NCBI RefSeq assembly: GCF_024808255.1
Contig: NZ_JANTYS010000013.1
Coordinates: forward strand, 62,001 to 126,000
DNA: 64,000 nucleotides
Source: Mucilaginibacter dorajii
Lineage (GTDB): Bacteria; Bacteroidota; Bacteroidia; Sphingobacteriales; Sphingobacteriaceae
Direction of reading: 5' to 3'
The notes under the pieces were generated by a model, which was not told where the DNA came from, did no database searches, and was given only the letters and a program-made list of their open reading frames with translations. Within the stretch, counting starts at the first letter, position 1; the number at the start of each line of letters is the position of its first letter. Made by a program: the position numbers and the translations under genes. Positions 1 through 8,630 of the stretch are shown here, one piece after another.

Positions 1-2154
1 GATGAATTTGGTAAAAGCCTGCCGGAAAACATCCGCATGGTCAAAAACTTTGATCAGGCCGATATGGTTTCCAAACGTCTTGGGCACCTGGGCTTTGACT
101 TTGGGTTGGCCATTGTTCTGGTCGTTATCACCCTGCTGCCGCTGGGCTTCCGCGCATCGCTGATCGTGATGATCTCCATTCCGCTTTCTTTAGCTTTAGG
201 GCTCATCGCCATGAATTTATTGGGTTATTCTTTAAATCAGCTGAGTATTGTTGGGCTTGTAGTGGCATTGGGGCTGCTGGTAGATGATAGTATTGTTGTG
301 GTGGAGAACATTGAGCGCTGGCTCAGGGAGGGCCATTCCCGTACGGAGGCTATTCTGAAAGGGACAAAACAGATTGGTGTCGCGGTTGTTGGCTGTACCG
401 CGACGCTGGTTATCGCGTTTTTACCGCTTGCTTTTTTACCCGATGTTGCCGGGGAATTTATCCGCAGCCTGCCGATGGCTGTTATGACCAGCGTTTTGGC
501 ATCTATGATCGTTGCTTTAACGCTTGTGCCTTTCCTGGGCAGCCGGATGCTAAAAACCCATACGCATGGCGAGGGTAATTTCTTTTTAAAGCACCTGCAA
601 AGATTCCTTACCCGCTCCTATGCCCGGGTAATGCCACTTGCGTTAAAATGGCCTAAAGTAACTATCGGGATATCATTAGCCCTGAGTGGGCTTGCCTTTT
701 TCCTGTTCACACAAACCGGGTTTAAGCTTTTTCCTACTTCCGAAAAACCGATGTTCCTGATCAATATCAAATTGCCCTTACAGGCAGATATTCCGGAAAG
801 CGACCGGGTGACTAAACTGGTAGAAAGTGAATTAATAAAACATAAGGAGATCGTTTATTATACGTCTAATGTAGGTAAAGGTAATCCCCAGATCTATTAC
901 AACGTGCATCAGCAGGATGTAAAGCCTGATTTTGCCCAGGTATTTGTTCAACTGGATGAAGAGGCCAGCCCCGGTAAAAAGACTGACCTGATCAAGCAAC
1001 TGAGAAAGAAATTCAACGAATTTCCTTATGCAAGGATTGAAGTGAAAGACTTTGAACAGGGAACGCCTATTGAAGCGAATATTGTAGTAAGGGTATTTGG
1101 AGAAAACCAGGATACATTACGCTCCCTTTCATTTAAAGTGGAAGAAATCCTGAAAAAAGATCCCGGTACTTTTTATGTTAACAATGAACTGAACACCTAC
1201 AAGTCAGATGTTAAAATAAAGATCGATAAAGAGAAGGCCCGTACCTTAGGTGTGCTGACCAGCGATGTGGACAAAGTGGTCCGTATGGCGGTAGCAGGCT
1301 TAACCGTTGGAGATTACATTGACGATAGAGGTGATTCCCGCAACGTTGTGATCACACTTCCAAGGGATAAGTTCTCTAATCTCGATGCTTTAAAAAACCT
1401 GTATGTCAACAATGTGCAGGGCACCCCGGTATTGGTTGATCAAATTGCCACCATTTCCTTTGAAACGTCGCCCACAGCGATCAATCATTTCAATAAATCA
1501 CGGTTTGCTAAGGTGACGTCCCTGACCAAAGAGCATGTACTGGCCAATGATATCCTGAAGGACATCGTTCCGCAGCTGAACAAGTTAAAAATGCCGCCGG
1601 GCTATTATTACAAACTTTCGGGCGAGGCGGAGTCAGAAGGAGATGCATTGGGCGGCAACTTCCTTTCTGTAATCATATTGAGCACCTTTCTTTTTATCGG
1701 AGTACTGCTGCTACAATTTAAAACGTTCAAAGGGATCATTATTGTACTGTCAATTATTCCCTTGGGCGTTCTTGGCGGCGTAGTATTCCTGCTTTTCACC
1801 GGCAATCCCATGTCACTGGTTTCGATCATCGGTTTCATCGGCTTATCAGGTATACAAGTCAAAAATTCGCTGTTGCTGGTAGATTTCACGAACCAGTTAC
1901 GTTTGGAAGGACATAGCATTGATGAGGCCATCCATATGGCCGGTGAAACGCGTTTCCTGCCGGTTGTGCTTACATCTATAACAGCGATCTGCGGTTTGCT
2001 CCCAATCGCCTTGAATCCTAACCCGCTCATAGCGCCATTGGCAATTGTTTTGATCGGTGGCTTAATCAGTTCCACTATACTATCGAGGATCGTAACACCC
2101 GTGATGTATAAACTGATCCCGCCAAGTTTGGAAAATAATGATGAAAAGGCTTAG
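1..2154 (+). CDS. RND-family (HAE1/AcrB-like) efflux pump inner-membrane subunit, 5'-truncated by window edge
   Basis: Frame 1 is open from base 1, so the gene begins outside the window; the first visible ATG (37) is internal. About 717 codons remain of a family usually 1030-1050 residues long, so roughly the first third is missing. The segment starts in the periplasmic region before TM2. It carries the TM4 motif LLVDDSIVVVENIER, whose Asp pair (near bases 283-288) is the proton relay of AcrB-like pumps. A second periplasmic domain follows, then a second membrane block from about base 1650 with the matching GxSGIQVKNSLLLVDF segment. The family exports drugs, solvents or metals by proton antiport with a membrane-fusion protein and a TolC-like channel; those partners would lie upstream. 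The substrate cannot be told. Confidence 0.93.
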   Translation, partial: DEFGKSLPENIRMVKNFDQADMVSKRLGHLGFDFGLAIVLVVITLLPLGFRASLIVMISIPLSLALGLIAMNLLGYSLNQLSIVGLVVALGLLVDDSIVVVENIERWLREGHSRTEAILKGTKQIGVAVVGCTATLVIAFLPLAFLPDVAGEFIRSLPMAVMTSVLASMIVALTLVPFLGSRMLKTHTHGEGNFFLKHLQRFLTRSYARVMPLALKWPKVTIGISLALSGLAFFLFTQTGFKLFPTSEKPMFLINIKLPLQADIPESDRVTKLVESELIKHKEIVYYTSNVGKGNPQIYYNVHQQDVKPDFAQVFVQLDEEASPGKKTDLIKQLRKKFNEFPYARIEVKDFEQGTPIEANIVVRVFGENQDTLRSLSFKVEEILKKDPGTFYVNNELNTYKSDVKIKIDKEKARTLGVLTSDVDKVVRMAVAGLTVGDYIDDRGDSRNVVITLPRDKFSNLDALKNLYVNNVQGTPVLVDQIATISFETSPTAINHFNKSRFAKVTSLTKEHVLANDILKDIVPQLNKLKMPPGYYYKLSGEAESEGDALGGNFLSVIILSTFLFIGVLLLQFKTFKGIIIVLSIIPLGVLGGVVFLLFTGNPMSLVSIIGFIGLSGIQVKNSLLLVDFTNQLRLEGHSIDEAIHMAGETRFLPVVLTSITAICGLLPIALNPNPLIAPLAIVLIGGLISSTILSRIVTPVMYKLIPPSLENNDEKA

Positions 2155-2189
2155 TTCATTCATTTAATGTGTTTGAAGTTTTAAATAGA

Positions 2190-2219
2190 AAAGCCTCCTT
2201 AAAAATTAGGGAGGCTTAT
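2190..2219. terminator. Hairpin between convergent pump and purU genes
   Basis: Arms AAGCCTCC (2191-2198) and GGAGGCTT (2210-2217) enclose an A/T-rich loop. On the minus strand the hairpin is followed by TTTTC, so it fits leftward termination better. It may also protect the 3' end of the pump transcript, 36 bp upstream. Confidence 0.5.
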
Positions 2220-2340
2220 ACAGTAATCTTCGATGCAACCGAACTATTTAAGCGGGGAGTAGGGGTTTGATCAGCTATTCATTGTTGCGTTTCCCGTCGC
2301 TCTAAGAAAGCCCTCTCTACATTTGCGTGCATTCCCGGCA

Positions 2341-2523
2341 CCCCTCCCGTTAGGTTACTGTTTGTAAAGATCTTTCGATTCTTATCGTATAATTAAAAAA
2401 AGTTGTCATTTCGAACGAACCGGGGTGGATTTGCGCGCTGCGTTTTTCCCTACGCCTGCTCGTTCGAAATGACATTTTCCTTTAGCAAAAAAAGATGTGT
2501 ACACACAGTAGCCCGTTGGGAGG
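2341..2523. repeat. Intergenic inverted repeat, family E copy 1
   Basis: The inner arms are a perfect 14-bp inverted repeat, GTCATTTCGAACGA (2404-2417) and its complement ending at 2473. Weaker outer arms (CCCTCCCGTTAGGTTACTG-like at the left, CAGTAGCCCGTTGGGAGGG-like at the right) extend the element. The right flank (GATGTGTACACACAGTAGCCC) resembles the right flank of the element at 56758-56986, which also has GTCATTTCGA inner arms. The element lies in a 436-bp gap between convergent genes; I see no gene in the rest of the gap. Confidence 0.7.
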
Positions 2524-2590
2524 GAATTGAAAAATCTTTCTAACGCTCCAGCTTTTAAACCCATCGCTACCAGGAAAGGGGATTTTCGAT

Positions 2591-3421
2591 TTAACTAAAA
2601 ACAACCGTTTTATTTTTAGATACAAAAACGCGGTCTTCAAATACCAGTTTAAGGGCCTGAGCCAATACCGAGGTTTCAACCTCCTGCCCGGCTTTAACCA
2701 TATCGGTTACTGTAAATGAATGGTTTACCGGTACAATTTGCTGGGTAATAATTGGGCCTTCATCCAACTCGTTAGATACGAAGTGGGCCGTAGCACCTAT
2801 TAACTTAACACCACGCTCAAAAGCTTTACGGTATGGATTGGCGCCAATAAAAGCAGGCAGAAAGGAGTGGTGGATATTCACAATGCGCATGGGGTATTTG
2901 GATACAAAGGAAGGGGGCACAATGCGCATGTATTTGGCTAACACCACGTAATCGGGTGTGTATTTGGCTACTGCAGCATCTATTTGCTGCTCAAATTCTT
3001 CTTTACTTACGCCTTCATGCGGGATATGGTAAAAAGGCATATCAAAGCGCTCGCATACGTCCTGCAGCGTGGCATGGTTACCAATTACGCATTGTACGGT
3101 AGCGCCAAGGGTTTTAAAAAAATTGCGGATCAGGATATCGGCCAGGCAATGGTATTCTTTAGTTACCAGTACTACTACCTTTTTGGCCGGGTTTGGGTTA
3201 ACGGCTACCATAGCACCTTCGGGCAGGAGCCTTTTTAGCAGTTGCTCCAGCTTTGCGTCCTCGTGGTCATTATCCTCAACCTGCACCCGCATAAAAAACA
3301 GGTTTTCGGCAGGGTCAACGTGCTCACGCATAGATACAATGTTTAGTTGTTGCTTAGCTAGTATGGCCGCTATATAGGCAACCAGGCCTACCTGGTCTTT
3401 GCATTGGATAACAATAATCAT
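2591..3421 (-). CDS. purU: Formyltetrahydrofolate deformylase
   Basis: It hydrolyses 10-formyltetrahydrofolate to tetrahydrofolate and formate, balancing one-carbon pools and supplying formate for purine synthesis. The 276-residue length fits PurU. An N-terminal ACT domain (about residues 1-75, beginning MIIVIQCKDQVGLVAYIA) binds regulatory amino acids. The formyltransferase-like domain (about 85-270) has the catalytic set: NIHHSFLPAF with Asn182 and His184, and Asp220 in ELDEGPII. The family would be glycine/methionine sensitive by analogy with E. coli. It stands alone, convergent to the pump gene and divergent from the lipoprotein gene at 3541. Confidence 0.95.
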   Translation of the reverse strand: MIIVIQCKDQVGLVAYIAAILAKQQLNIVSMREHVDPAENLFFMRVQVEDNDHEDAKLEQLLKRLLPEGAMVAVNPNPAKKVVVLVTKEYHCLADILIRNFFKTLGATVQCVIGNHATLQDVCERFDMPFYHIPHEGVSKEEFEQQIDAAVAKYTPDYVVLAKYMRIVPPSFVSKYPMRIVNIHHSFLPAFIGANPYRKAFERGVKLIGATAHFVSNELDEGPIITQQIVPVNHSFTVTDMVKAGQEVETSVLAQALKLVFEDRVFVSKNKTVVFS

Positions 3422-3540
3422 GCGCTAATGATACAAAGAAATTTTATGGAAATTAAGAGCGAATGTAAAATTAAGTTTTTTTATAACGTGCTGTAGCAAA
3501 GGATAAAATGGATGCGTAATGCTTTATATAACCTTAAATC

Positions 3541-3957
3541 ATGCGATACTTTATCCTGTTGTTTGCCGCGCTGGTACTTTGCAGCGTTAGTTCATGTAAT
3601 AAAAATGGTTCGCCCGGGCCAACATCTACACAAATAACAGGTAGCTGGCGCTGGGTGAAGTCGGTAGGTGGTATTGGTGGCTTCACCCTTACGCCGCAAA
3701 CGGAGGGCTTTAAGCAAACCCAGGTTTATGGAGCCAATGGGAGTTTTAAATTGTATAAAAATGATACGCTGCGGCTGTCGGGCAAATTCTCGGTAACCAG
3801 GAATTACAAATACTCGACTATAGAGAATTTAGACCTGTTAAAGATCAATGATCAAATACCATTTGCGTTTATAATCCGTAACGACACCTTATTCCAAAGC
3901 GACGTATATATTTCCGACGGGTTTAGCTCGGTATATGTACGCCTAAAAACCGACTAA
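3541..3957 (+). CDS. Small lipoprotein of unknown function (lipocalin-like architecture)
   Basis: The 138-residue product starts with a lipoprotein signal: MRYF, a hydrophobic stretch, then a lipobox ending CSVSSC with the acylated Cys near residue 19. The mature part has a GSWRWVKSVGG motif followed by alternating polar/hydrophobic strands (FKLYKNDTLRLSGKFSV), as in small beta-barrel, lipocalin-like Bacteroidota lipoproteins. It is probably attached to the outer membrane. No catalytic motif is seen. It is divergent from purU with a 119-bp shared promoter region and is followed by an inverted repeat just past its stop. Confidence 0.75.
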   Translation: MRYFILLFAALVLCSVSSCNKNGSPGPTSTQITGSWRWVKSVGGIGGFTLTPQTEGFKQTQVYGANGSFKLYKNDTLRLSGKFSVTRNYKYSTIENLDLLKINDQIPFAFIIRNDTLFQSDVYISDGFSSVYVRLKTD

Positions 3958-3969
3958 CGATACTAAAAG

Positions 3970-4085
3970 TCATCCCGTAAGCCCCGGGGGCGAAAAGCCG
4001 GGTCCCACACGCAAGGTTAATGATGGGGGCTACATACCTTGCAAGTGGGAGGCTGGTCTGCCGTAAGGATAGGCCAGCATGACTT
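3970..4085. repeat. Intergenic inverted repeat, family D
   Basis: GTCAT near 3970 and ATGAC near 4083 mark the ends. Inside, TCCCACACGCAAGGT and ACCTTGCAAGTGGGA form an imperfect stem. The element begins about 13 bp after the stop of the lipoprotein gene. There is only one copy in the window. Confidence 0.6.
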
Positions 4086-4172
4086 TAATTAATTGTTTAT
4101 AAACCAGTAAGATAATTGGAGCGCTGAACAATATTTGCCATAAAATACTGTTTTACATATTTAAATTAAGAT

Positions 4173-4571
4173 ATGAAAAACCTGCTTATCATTTCCACCC
4201 TGATTTTATTGTGCATCGCTAAAGTATCGGCACAAATTGTTGTCCCTGCAACAGACGCTGCCAGGCATGTTGGCGAAAAAGTAACCATTTGCGGTACCGT
4301 TTTTGGACAGGATAATAAGGCATTTAATGTAACACTATATCTTGGTGCCGATAGGCCAGGTGAATCATTAGCTGTATCGATAAGGTTTACCGGCAAAGCC
4401 AGGGAACGGGCCAAAGGCTTCTTCGATTCCACTTTTAAAGGGAAAGCCATATGCGTAACCGGAACCGTATTAAAAAGCAAAGGCGCTCCTTACATTAAAG
4501 TGAATGACCCCGACCAGGTTAAGCCGTTTTTAACGGATAACACGATAAGACAGCCTGTAACTAAAAATTAA
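4173..4571 (+). CDS. Exported protein of unknown function with OB-fold-like pattern
   Basis: The 132-residue product has a signal peptide (MKNLLIISTLILLCIAKVSA, cleavage before Q21). In the mature part, GEKVTICGTVFGQDNKAFNVTLYLG and GKAICVTGTVLKSKGAPYIKV alternate strands in a way typical of a small OB-fold (nucleic-acid-binding-fold proteins often found exported in Bacteroidota). That fold assignment is inference. The gene ends 4 bp before the convergent cupin gene. No catalytic residues are evident. Confidence 0.7.
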   Translation: MKNLLIISTLILLCIAKVSAQIVVPATDAARHVGEKVTICGTVFGQDNKAFNVTLYLGADRPGESLAVSIRFTGKARERAKGFFDSTFKGKAICVTGTVLKSKGAPYIKVNDPDQVKPFLTDNTIRQPVTKN

Positions 4572-4575
4572 TTAA

Positions 4576-4938
4576 TTACACTCCATCGGGTATAAAGTTA
4601 ATTGACTGCCCTTCGTCAAAAACAACATAAACCCTGCGCCATGGCTCATCGTTTATTAGTTTCCATTGGTGGGCTGTGCCTGTTGTATCGGTGGCAATCA
4701 ATATTTCGCCTGGGCGTAAAATAAAGGTTTCGCCGGTACGGGTTTCAAATTGCAGCGTACCCAATAACGTAATTACATATTGATCTGTTGGGGCATTATG
4801 CCACCCATAAAAAGAATGTGGCGGCGATTCCTGGAACCGGATGCTGCTGGCCTGGTTAAATAAGCCTTCGGCAATCGTGCCCGTTTGTACGTGGGAGTGG
4901 CCGTCGGTACCGGTATATAGTTTATAAGCTTTTATCAT
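4576..4938 (-). CDS. Cupin-domain protein
   Basis: This 120-residue single-domain protein matches the small cupins. A first motif lies around PPHSFYGWHNAPTDQYVITLLG, and a second includes LRPGEILIATDTTGTAHQW, with the usual G-x5-P-G turn and a His ligand. Two or three His residues could bind a metal, but the full set of metal ligands is not clear. Members are often dioxygenases, isomerases or sensors of small molecules; the substrate is unknown. It is convergent with the exported-protein gene (4-bp gap) and divergent from the TspO gene. Confidence 0.8.
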   Translation of the reverse strand: MIKAYKLYTGTDGHSHVQTGTIAEGLFNQASSIRFQESPPHSFYGWHNAPTDQYVITLLGTLQFETRTGETFILRPGEILIATDTTGTAHQWKLINDEPWRRVYVVFDEGQSINFIPDGV

Positions 4939-5064
4939 TTTATTTTGCCTTATGTAGGCATGGTTGCTAAACTAAGGCATTTATGGTTTTTATTGGCATC
5001 CCCGGTATAACGTAATTGTAATTATTTAGCAAACTTATTGATGTTTTAATGGTTCAATAAAACG

Positions 5065-5559
5065 ATGATCCCTGCCGTATCCAGAAAATTTCAATTTTTT
5101 CCGTTCCTCATCAGTTTATTAATAACACTGGGCATCGGTTTTGTCGCCTCATTGGTAACCCGTCCCGAGATTGCCGGCTGGTACAGTACTTTAAAAAAGC
5201 CGGCATTTAATCCGCCACCGCAGGTTTTCCCCTGGGTATGGTCTGTGGTTTACTTTTTGATAGCTACTGCCGCCTACCTGGTTTGGAAACACCGCAGCCG
5301 CAAGCCGGCATACATCATTACACGTTCTGTTTATATAATCCAGCTGGCACTCAATTTTTCATGGTCGATAGTGTTTTTTGGTTTGCACCAGATATTGGGG
5401 GCTTTAATAGTGATTGTTTTATTATGGATCAGCATTCTTTTTAATATCCATTGGTTTAACAAGTATAACAAGGTTGCCGGCTGGTTGCTTTGGCCATATT
5501 TGTTTTGGGTAACATTTGCAGGCGTGCTTAACGCGGCTATTTATTTACTGAATAAGTAG
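5065..5559 (+). CDS. tspO: TspO/MBR-family tryptophan-rich membrane protein
   Basis: The 164-residue product has five predicted membrane helices. It carries family hallmarks: GFVASLVTRPEIAGWYSTLKKP and FNPPPQVFPWVWSVVYFLIA near the first loop, ALNFSWSIVFFGLHQ in the middle, and NAAIYLLN at the C-terminus. TspO proteins bind porphyrins and cholesterol-like ligands in the inner membrane and take part in stress and tetrapyrrole handling. The neighbours give no further clue. A short TAGTG/CACTA hairpin followed by TTTTTA (5557-5580) may end the transcript. Confidence 0.9.
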   Translation: MIPAVSRKFQFFPFLISLLITLGIGFVASLVTRPEIAGWYSTLKKPAFNPPPQVFPWVWSVVYFLIATAAYLVWKHRSRKPAYIITRSVYIIQLALNFSWSIVFFGLHQILGALIVIVLLWISILFNIHWFNKYNKVAGWLLWPYLFWVTFAGVLNAAIYLLNK

Positions 5560-5611
5560 TGCAAAAAACACTATTTTTATTGCGTGCATTTTATTGATTG
5601 TTTATTAAAAA

Positions 5612-6145
5612 ATGAAAAAATTATTGCTTTTATTTTGCCTGCTTTTAACTGCTAATTGTTTTGTTTTTGCTGATGCAATAGCCATAAACCATTTTGTAGT
5701 TAAAGAAAACCCTTTCGGGGTTGACCAGGTGGCTATCGTGGCAACGGATTCGGCGGGGATAACCCAGGAGAATGTGAACGGCAATTTTAATTTTGTAATG
5801 AACGGGTTTGAAAACCAGTTGAAGTTTGAAAAAGGAGTGGCCTTTTACAGGCAAAAGATAAACCGGTCGACTTTTTTGTATGCCAAGCACATGAACGAAA
5901 CCGGCACCCACGCCAACCTGTATTACATATATAAACACGATAGCAAACTAAGCCCATGGCATATCAGCTGGGTGTTGTTAGTTGCCATCCCGCTGGTATT
6001 GGTTTTGCTGGCGTATATGTTTAAGCGGTTCATCATCATCGCTGTAATTATATTCCTCATCTTCCTGTATTTCAACTATCACAACAACTTAAGTATTCCT
6101 ACATTTTTTGAAAGCATCATTGATGGCTTGAAGAATATGTTATAA
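5612..6145 (+). CDS. Membrane-anchored protein of unknown function
   Basis: The 177-residue product has an N-terminal signal peptide (MKKLLLLFCLLLTANCFVFA). A predicted extracytoplasmic domain of about 100 residues is rich in beta strands. Two C-terminal membrane helices follow (ISWVLLVAIPLVLVLLAYMF and IIIAVIIFLIFLYF) separated only by KRF. I do not recognise a family. It follows tspO by 52 bp on the same strand and may be cotranscribed. The stop codon is immediately followed by a repeat element. Confidence 0.7.
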   Translation: MKKLLLLFCLLLTANCFVFADAIAINHFVVKENPFGVDQVAIVATDSAGITQENVNGNFNFVMNGFENQLKFEKGVAFYRQKINRSTFLYAKHMNETGTHANLYYIYKHDSKLSPWHISWVLLVAIPLVLVLLAYMFKRFIIIAVIIFLIFLYFNYHNNLSIPTFFESIIDGLKNML

Positions 6146-6205
6146 GAGGAGTAAGGATTTTTGGACAAAGGAGCAAGGACTTTGGGACTATTTGACTTTT
6201 GGATT
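6146..6205 (+). repeat. Degenerate word-repeat element, family H copy 1
   Basis: The element starts right after the TAA of the preceding gene and is made of variants of GGACnnnGGAC and GGACTTTTGGAC (AAGGATTTTTGGACAAAGG, GGACTTTGGGAC). The same wording occurs at 37937-38025 on the other strand and at 41158-41222. Confidence 0.7.
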
Positions 6206-6221
6206 TTTTGAAAAAAATGTT

Positions 6222-6250
6222 AATTCAATAATTCAATAATTCAATAATTC
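6222..6250 (+). repeat. Short tandem repeat of AATTCAAT
   Basis: Three full copies of the 8-mer AATTCAAT plus a partial AATTC lie between family H copy 1 and the stop of the convergent tamL gene. It is a candidate slippage site, but noncoding. Confidence 0.85.
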
Positions 6251-6260
6251 TTCAACCTAA

Positions 6261-8630
6261 TTAAAAAGGTAGGCCTATGCCGAAGTTGAGCTGGGCAAAG
6301 TTATAATTATCGCCGGTGGTTTTAAGGTAATTGGTTTTGAAATCGCCGGTGCGGAAAAGCTCATTGCTGTGTTTAAACAGTACCCATTGGTCGGCACCGC
6401 TAAATTGCGGGTCTTTTAGTTTAAAGGCATAATCAAGCCTGAAAACAAAGAAGCTCAGGTCAAATCGCAGGCCTGTGCCAATGCCTATGGCTGTGGACTG
6501 GTATAAATTACTCAGCCTGAACTCCCCACCAGGGTTTTCGGCTTTTTTGCCTAAACGCCATATGTTGCCGGCATCCATAAAAACTGCACCCTTCAATTTC
6601 GCTCCAAAAAAGTTATCTACCAGTTTGTAACGATACTCGGCATTGGCCACAATTTTTATTTCGCCAAATTGGTCGAGGTATTTGAAACGGTTGCGGGATA
6701 TACTGTCGGTTCCATAGAATGTAGCCCTGTTGAACTGGCCGGGGCCAAGGGTACGCGGTAACCAGGCGCGCATATCGTTGGCACCACCGGTATAAAAGTT
6801 TTTTTCAAAAATCAGCGAACTGCTGTTGCCATAAGGCACACCTATGCCGGGATTAATGCGAAATACAAATTGCCGTTCGCCGCCAAATGAGCGGTAAATA
6901 CGCAAATCAAGGTCAGTTTTGGTGTATTGCGAAAACGTATATCCAAACAAGGTACGTTGCCCCAGTGTGTCTCTTTTGGTATTGAAACTGTTGCTTAGCA
7001 AACTCAGGAAGTTTCCGCCTATATCAAGGCTGCCTCTAAAATAAGTGAAGTTATCATAGGTGTTAAGTTCGATGGCATTGTATTGATAGGTATACTGGCT
7101 GCCGGTTGTAAATACGGTACGACCTATCAGGTAAACGTACGAGTATCGGTTATATTCGGGCTTAATCAACGTATCCCTTGCTGCCGGATCAATGGTGCCT
7201 TTGGAAAACTCAATGTTGATGGGGGTAATGGTATGCTGTTTTCTGGTAGTTTCCCAAAAATCATAAGAAAGGGAATTCACAAAACTTTGGCGTGTAACCA
7301 ATCCCTTTTGATAAAACAACGAATAGTTAGTAGAGAAGGTAGTATGCGGAACCCCAAATTTGCCCTGTAGCGGAAAATCAAACGGCGAAAGGATGCGGGG
7401 GAAAATGAGGTTTGCCCCTACCCTAAACTCCTGGTTTTGGATGCCGTTGGTATTAGTGGTATTTGATCCGTTATCAAATAATATACTCCAGTTAACTTTT
7501 AGTTCTAAAATGGCTGCTTGTTTAAACAAATTACGATTGGTAAAGGTATTGCCAACGTTGTAACCGTAACGCCCGTTAGCAAACAGGAACTCGCCTTCTA
7601 CACGGTCTGAGTAATGCTTAAGGGGGATAATATCAATTTTGGTATTAAGGCGATGCGTACTATCGGGCAGCTTCTCATACGTGGGATTGGGTACGTTCCT
7701 GAAAACATTTAACTCCGATAATCGGGTTGTAGTAAGGGTTTGCATATCAATATTATACAATTTGCCTTTTTTCTGAAAGTTATAATCTGTAACTACCCTT
7801 GGCACAAAACGGTGCGAAAAATCAACAAAGCGATATTGCGAATCAACCTTTAGCGTATCCTCTTTACCTATAGTCCGGCCATTGCTGGCAGATATACTGA
7901 TCAATGTATTATTGATGGTGTAAACAGGGTGCTCGGTTTTGCCAGGCGGGTTATCGATGGTCATTTTAACATCAACAACGCTGCTGTTAAAGGTAGAATC
8001 GAACGTGAAGTTTACGTATTGCCTGTAAAAATCAAAATAACCATTCCGTTTCATAAGCAGGTAAATCTCATCGCGATCATGCGCCAGGCTATCGGTATCA
8101 TAACGGCCACCTGGCTGTATGTGCGACATTTTGTTACGATTGGCCAGGTATATATCTTTTAGCTTTTTATCGGGAATGCTATCCTCAAACTTACGGATAT
8201 GAAACATTGGTCCTTCAACAGCTGTAAAAATAAGCTCGGCACGGCGTTTTTTGATAACTACGCTATCGGTGATCTTAGCCGTTAGGTATCCCTTGCTTTG
8301 AATGAACTTTTCCATCTGCCCGCGCGAATAATCAACTAAATTGCTATCCAAAATGGCAGGCGCCTCGCCAATATTGCGTTTGCCGTTATTGCCAAACCAG
8401 TAATAAAATTGTAAATTGAGTTTGTTGTTGGGCTGCTGATCTTTATCAACATAATTTAAGGCAGCTTCACTAAACTGATCGTCAATGCCTTTAATGGTAA
8501 TTTTGCGTACCAGGGCCTGGTCTTTTTTTATTCCGCGGGTAAGGCTACAGCCCGACCAGATAATGAGCAGTAAAATACTTAATATTGTAAAGCGGTAACC
8601 AGCAGGTTTAGTATATGCTTTCAAAATCAC
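6261..8630 (-). CDS. tamL: TamL-type BamA/TamA-family outer-membrane assembly lipoprotein
   Basis: The 789-residue product begins with a lipoprotein signal (ILSILLLIIWSGC, acylated Cys about 28). POTRA-like segments follow (about residues 40-330, including VRKITIKGIDDQF and FHIRKFEDSIPDKK), then a C-terminal 16-stranded Omp85 barrel with GEFRLSNLYQSTAIGIGTGLRFDLSFFVFRLDYAFKL near the end and a terminal aromatic residue (GIGLPF). This is the lipidated TamA variant of Bacteroidota, which helps insert outer-membrane proteins. No tamB is visible beside it. Its start codon overlaps that of the divergent methyltransferase gene by 16 bp; a TTG at codon 3 is an alternative start. Confidence 0.88.
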   Translation of the reverse strand: MILKAYTKPAGYRFTILSILLLIIWSGCSLTRGIKKDQALVRKITIKGIDDQFSEAALNYVDKDQQPNNKLNLQFYYWFGNNGKRNIGEAPAILDSNLVDYSRGQMEKFIQSKGYLTAKITDSVVIKKRRAELIFTAVEGPMFHIRKFEDSIPDKKLKDIYLANRNKMSHIQPGGRYDTDSLAHDRDEIYLLMKRNGYFDFYRQYVNFTFDSTFNSSVVDVKMTIDNPPGKTEHPVYTINNTLISISASNGRTIGKEDTLKVDSQYRFVDFSHRFVPRVVTDYNFQKKGKLYNIDMQTLTTTRLSELNVFRNVPNPTYEKLPDSTHRLNTKIDIIPLKHYSDRVEGEFLFANGRYGYNVGNTFTNRNLFKQAAILELKVNWSILFDNGSNTTNTNGIQNQEFRVGANLIFPRILSPFDFPLQGKFGVPHTTFSTNYSLFYQKGLVTRQSFVNSLSYDFWETTRKQHTITPINIEFSKGTIDPAARDTLIKPEYNRYSYVYLIGRTVFTTGSQYTYQYNAIELNTYDNFTYFRGSLDIGGNFLSLLSNSFNTKRDTLGQRTLFGYTFSQYTKTDLDLRIYRSFGGERQFVFRINPGIGVPYGNSSSLIFEKNFYTGGANDMRAWLPRTLGPGQFNRATFYGTDSISRNRFKYLDQFGEIKIVANAEYRYKLVDNFFGAKLKGAVFMDAGNIWRLGKKAENPGGEFRLSNLYQSTAIGIGTGLRFDLSFFVFRLDYAFKLKDPQFSGADQWVLFKHSNELFRTGDFKTNYLKTTGDNYNFAQLNFGIGLPF

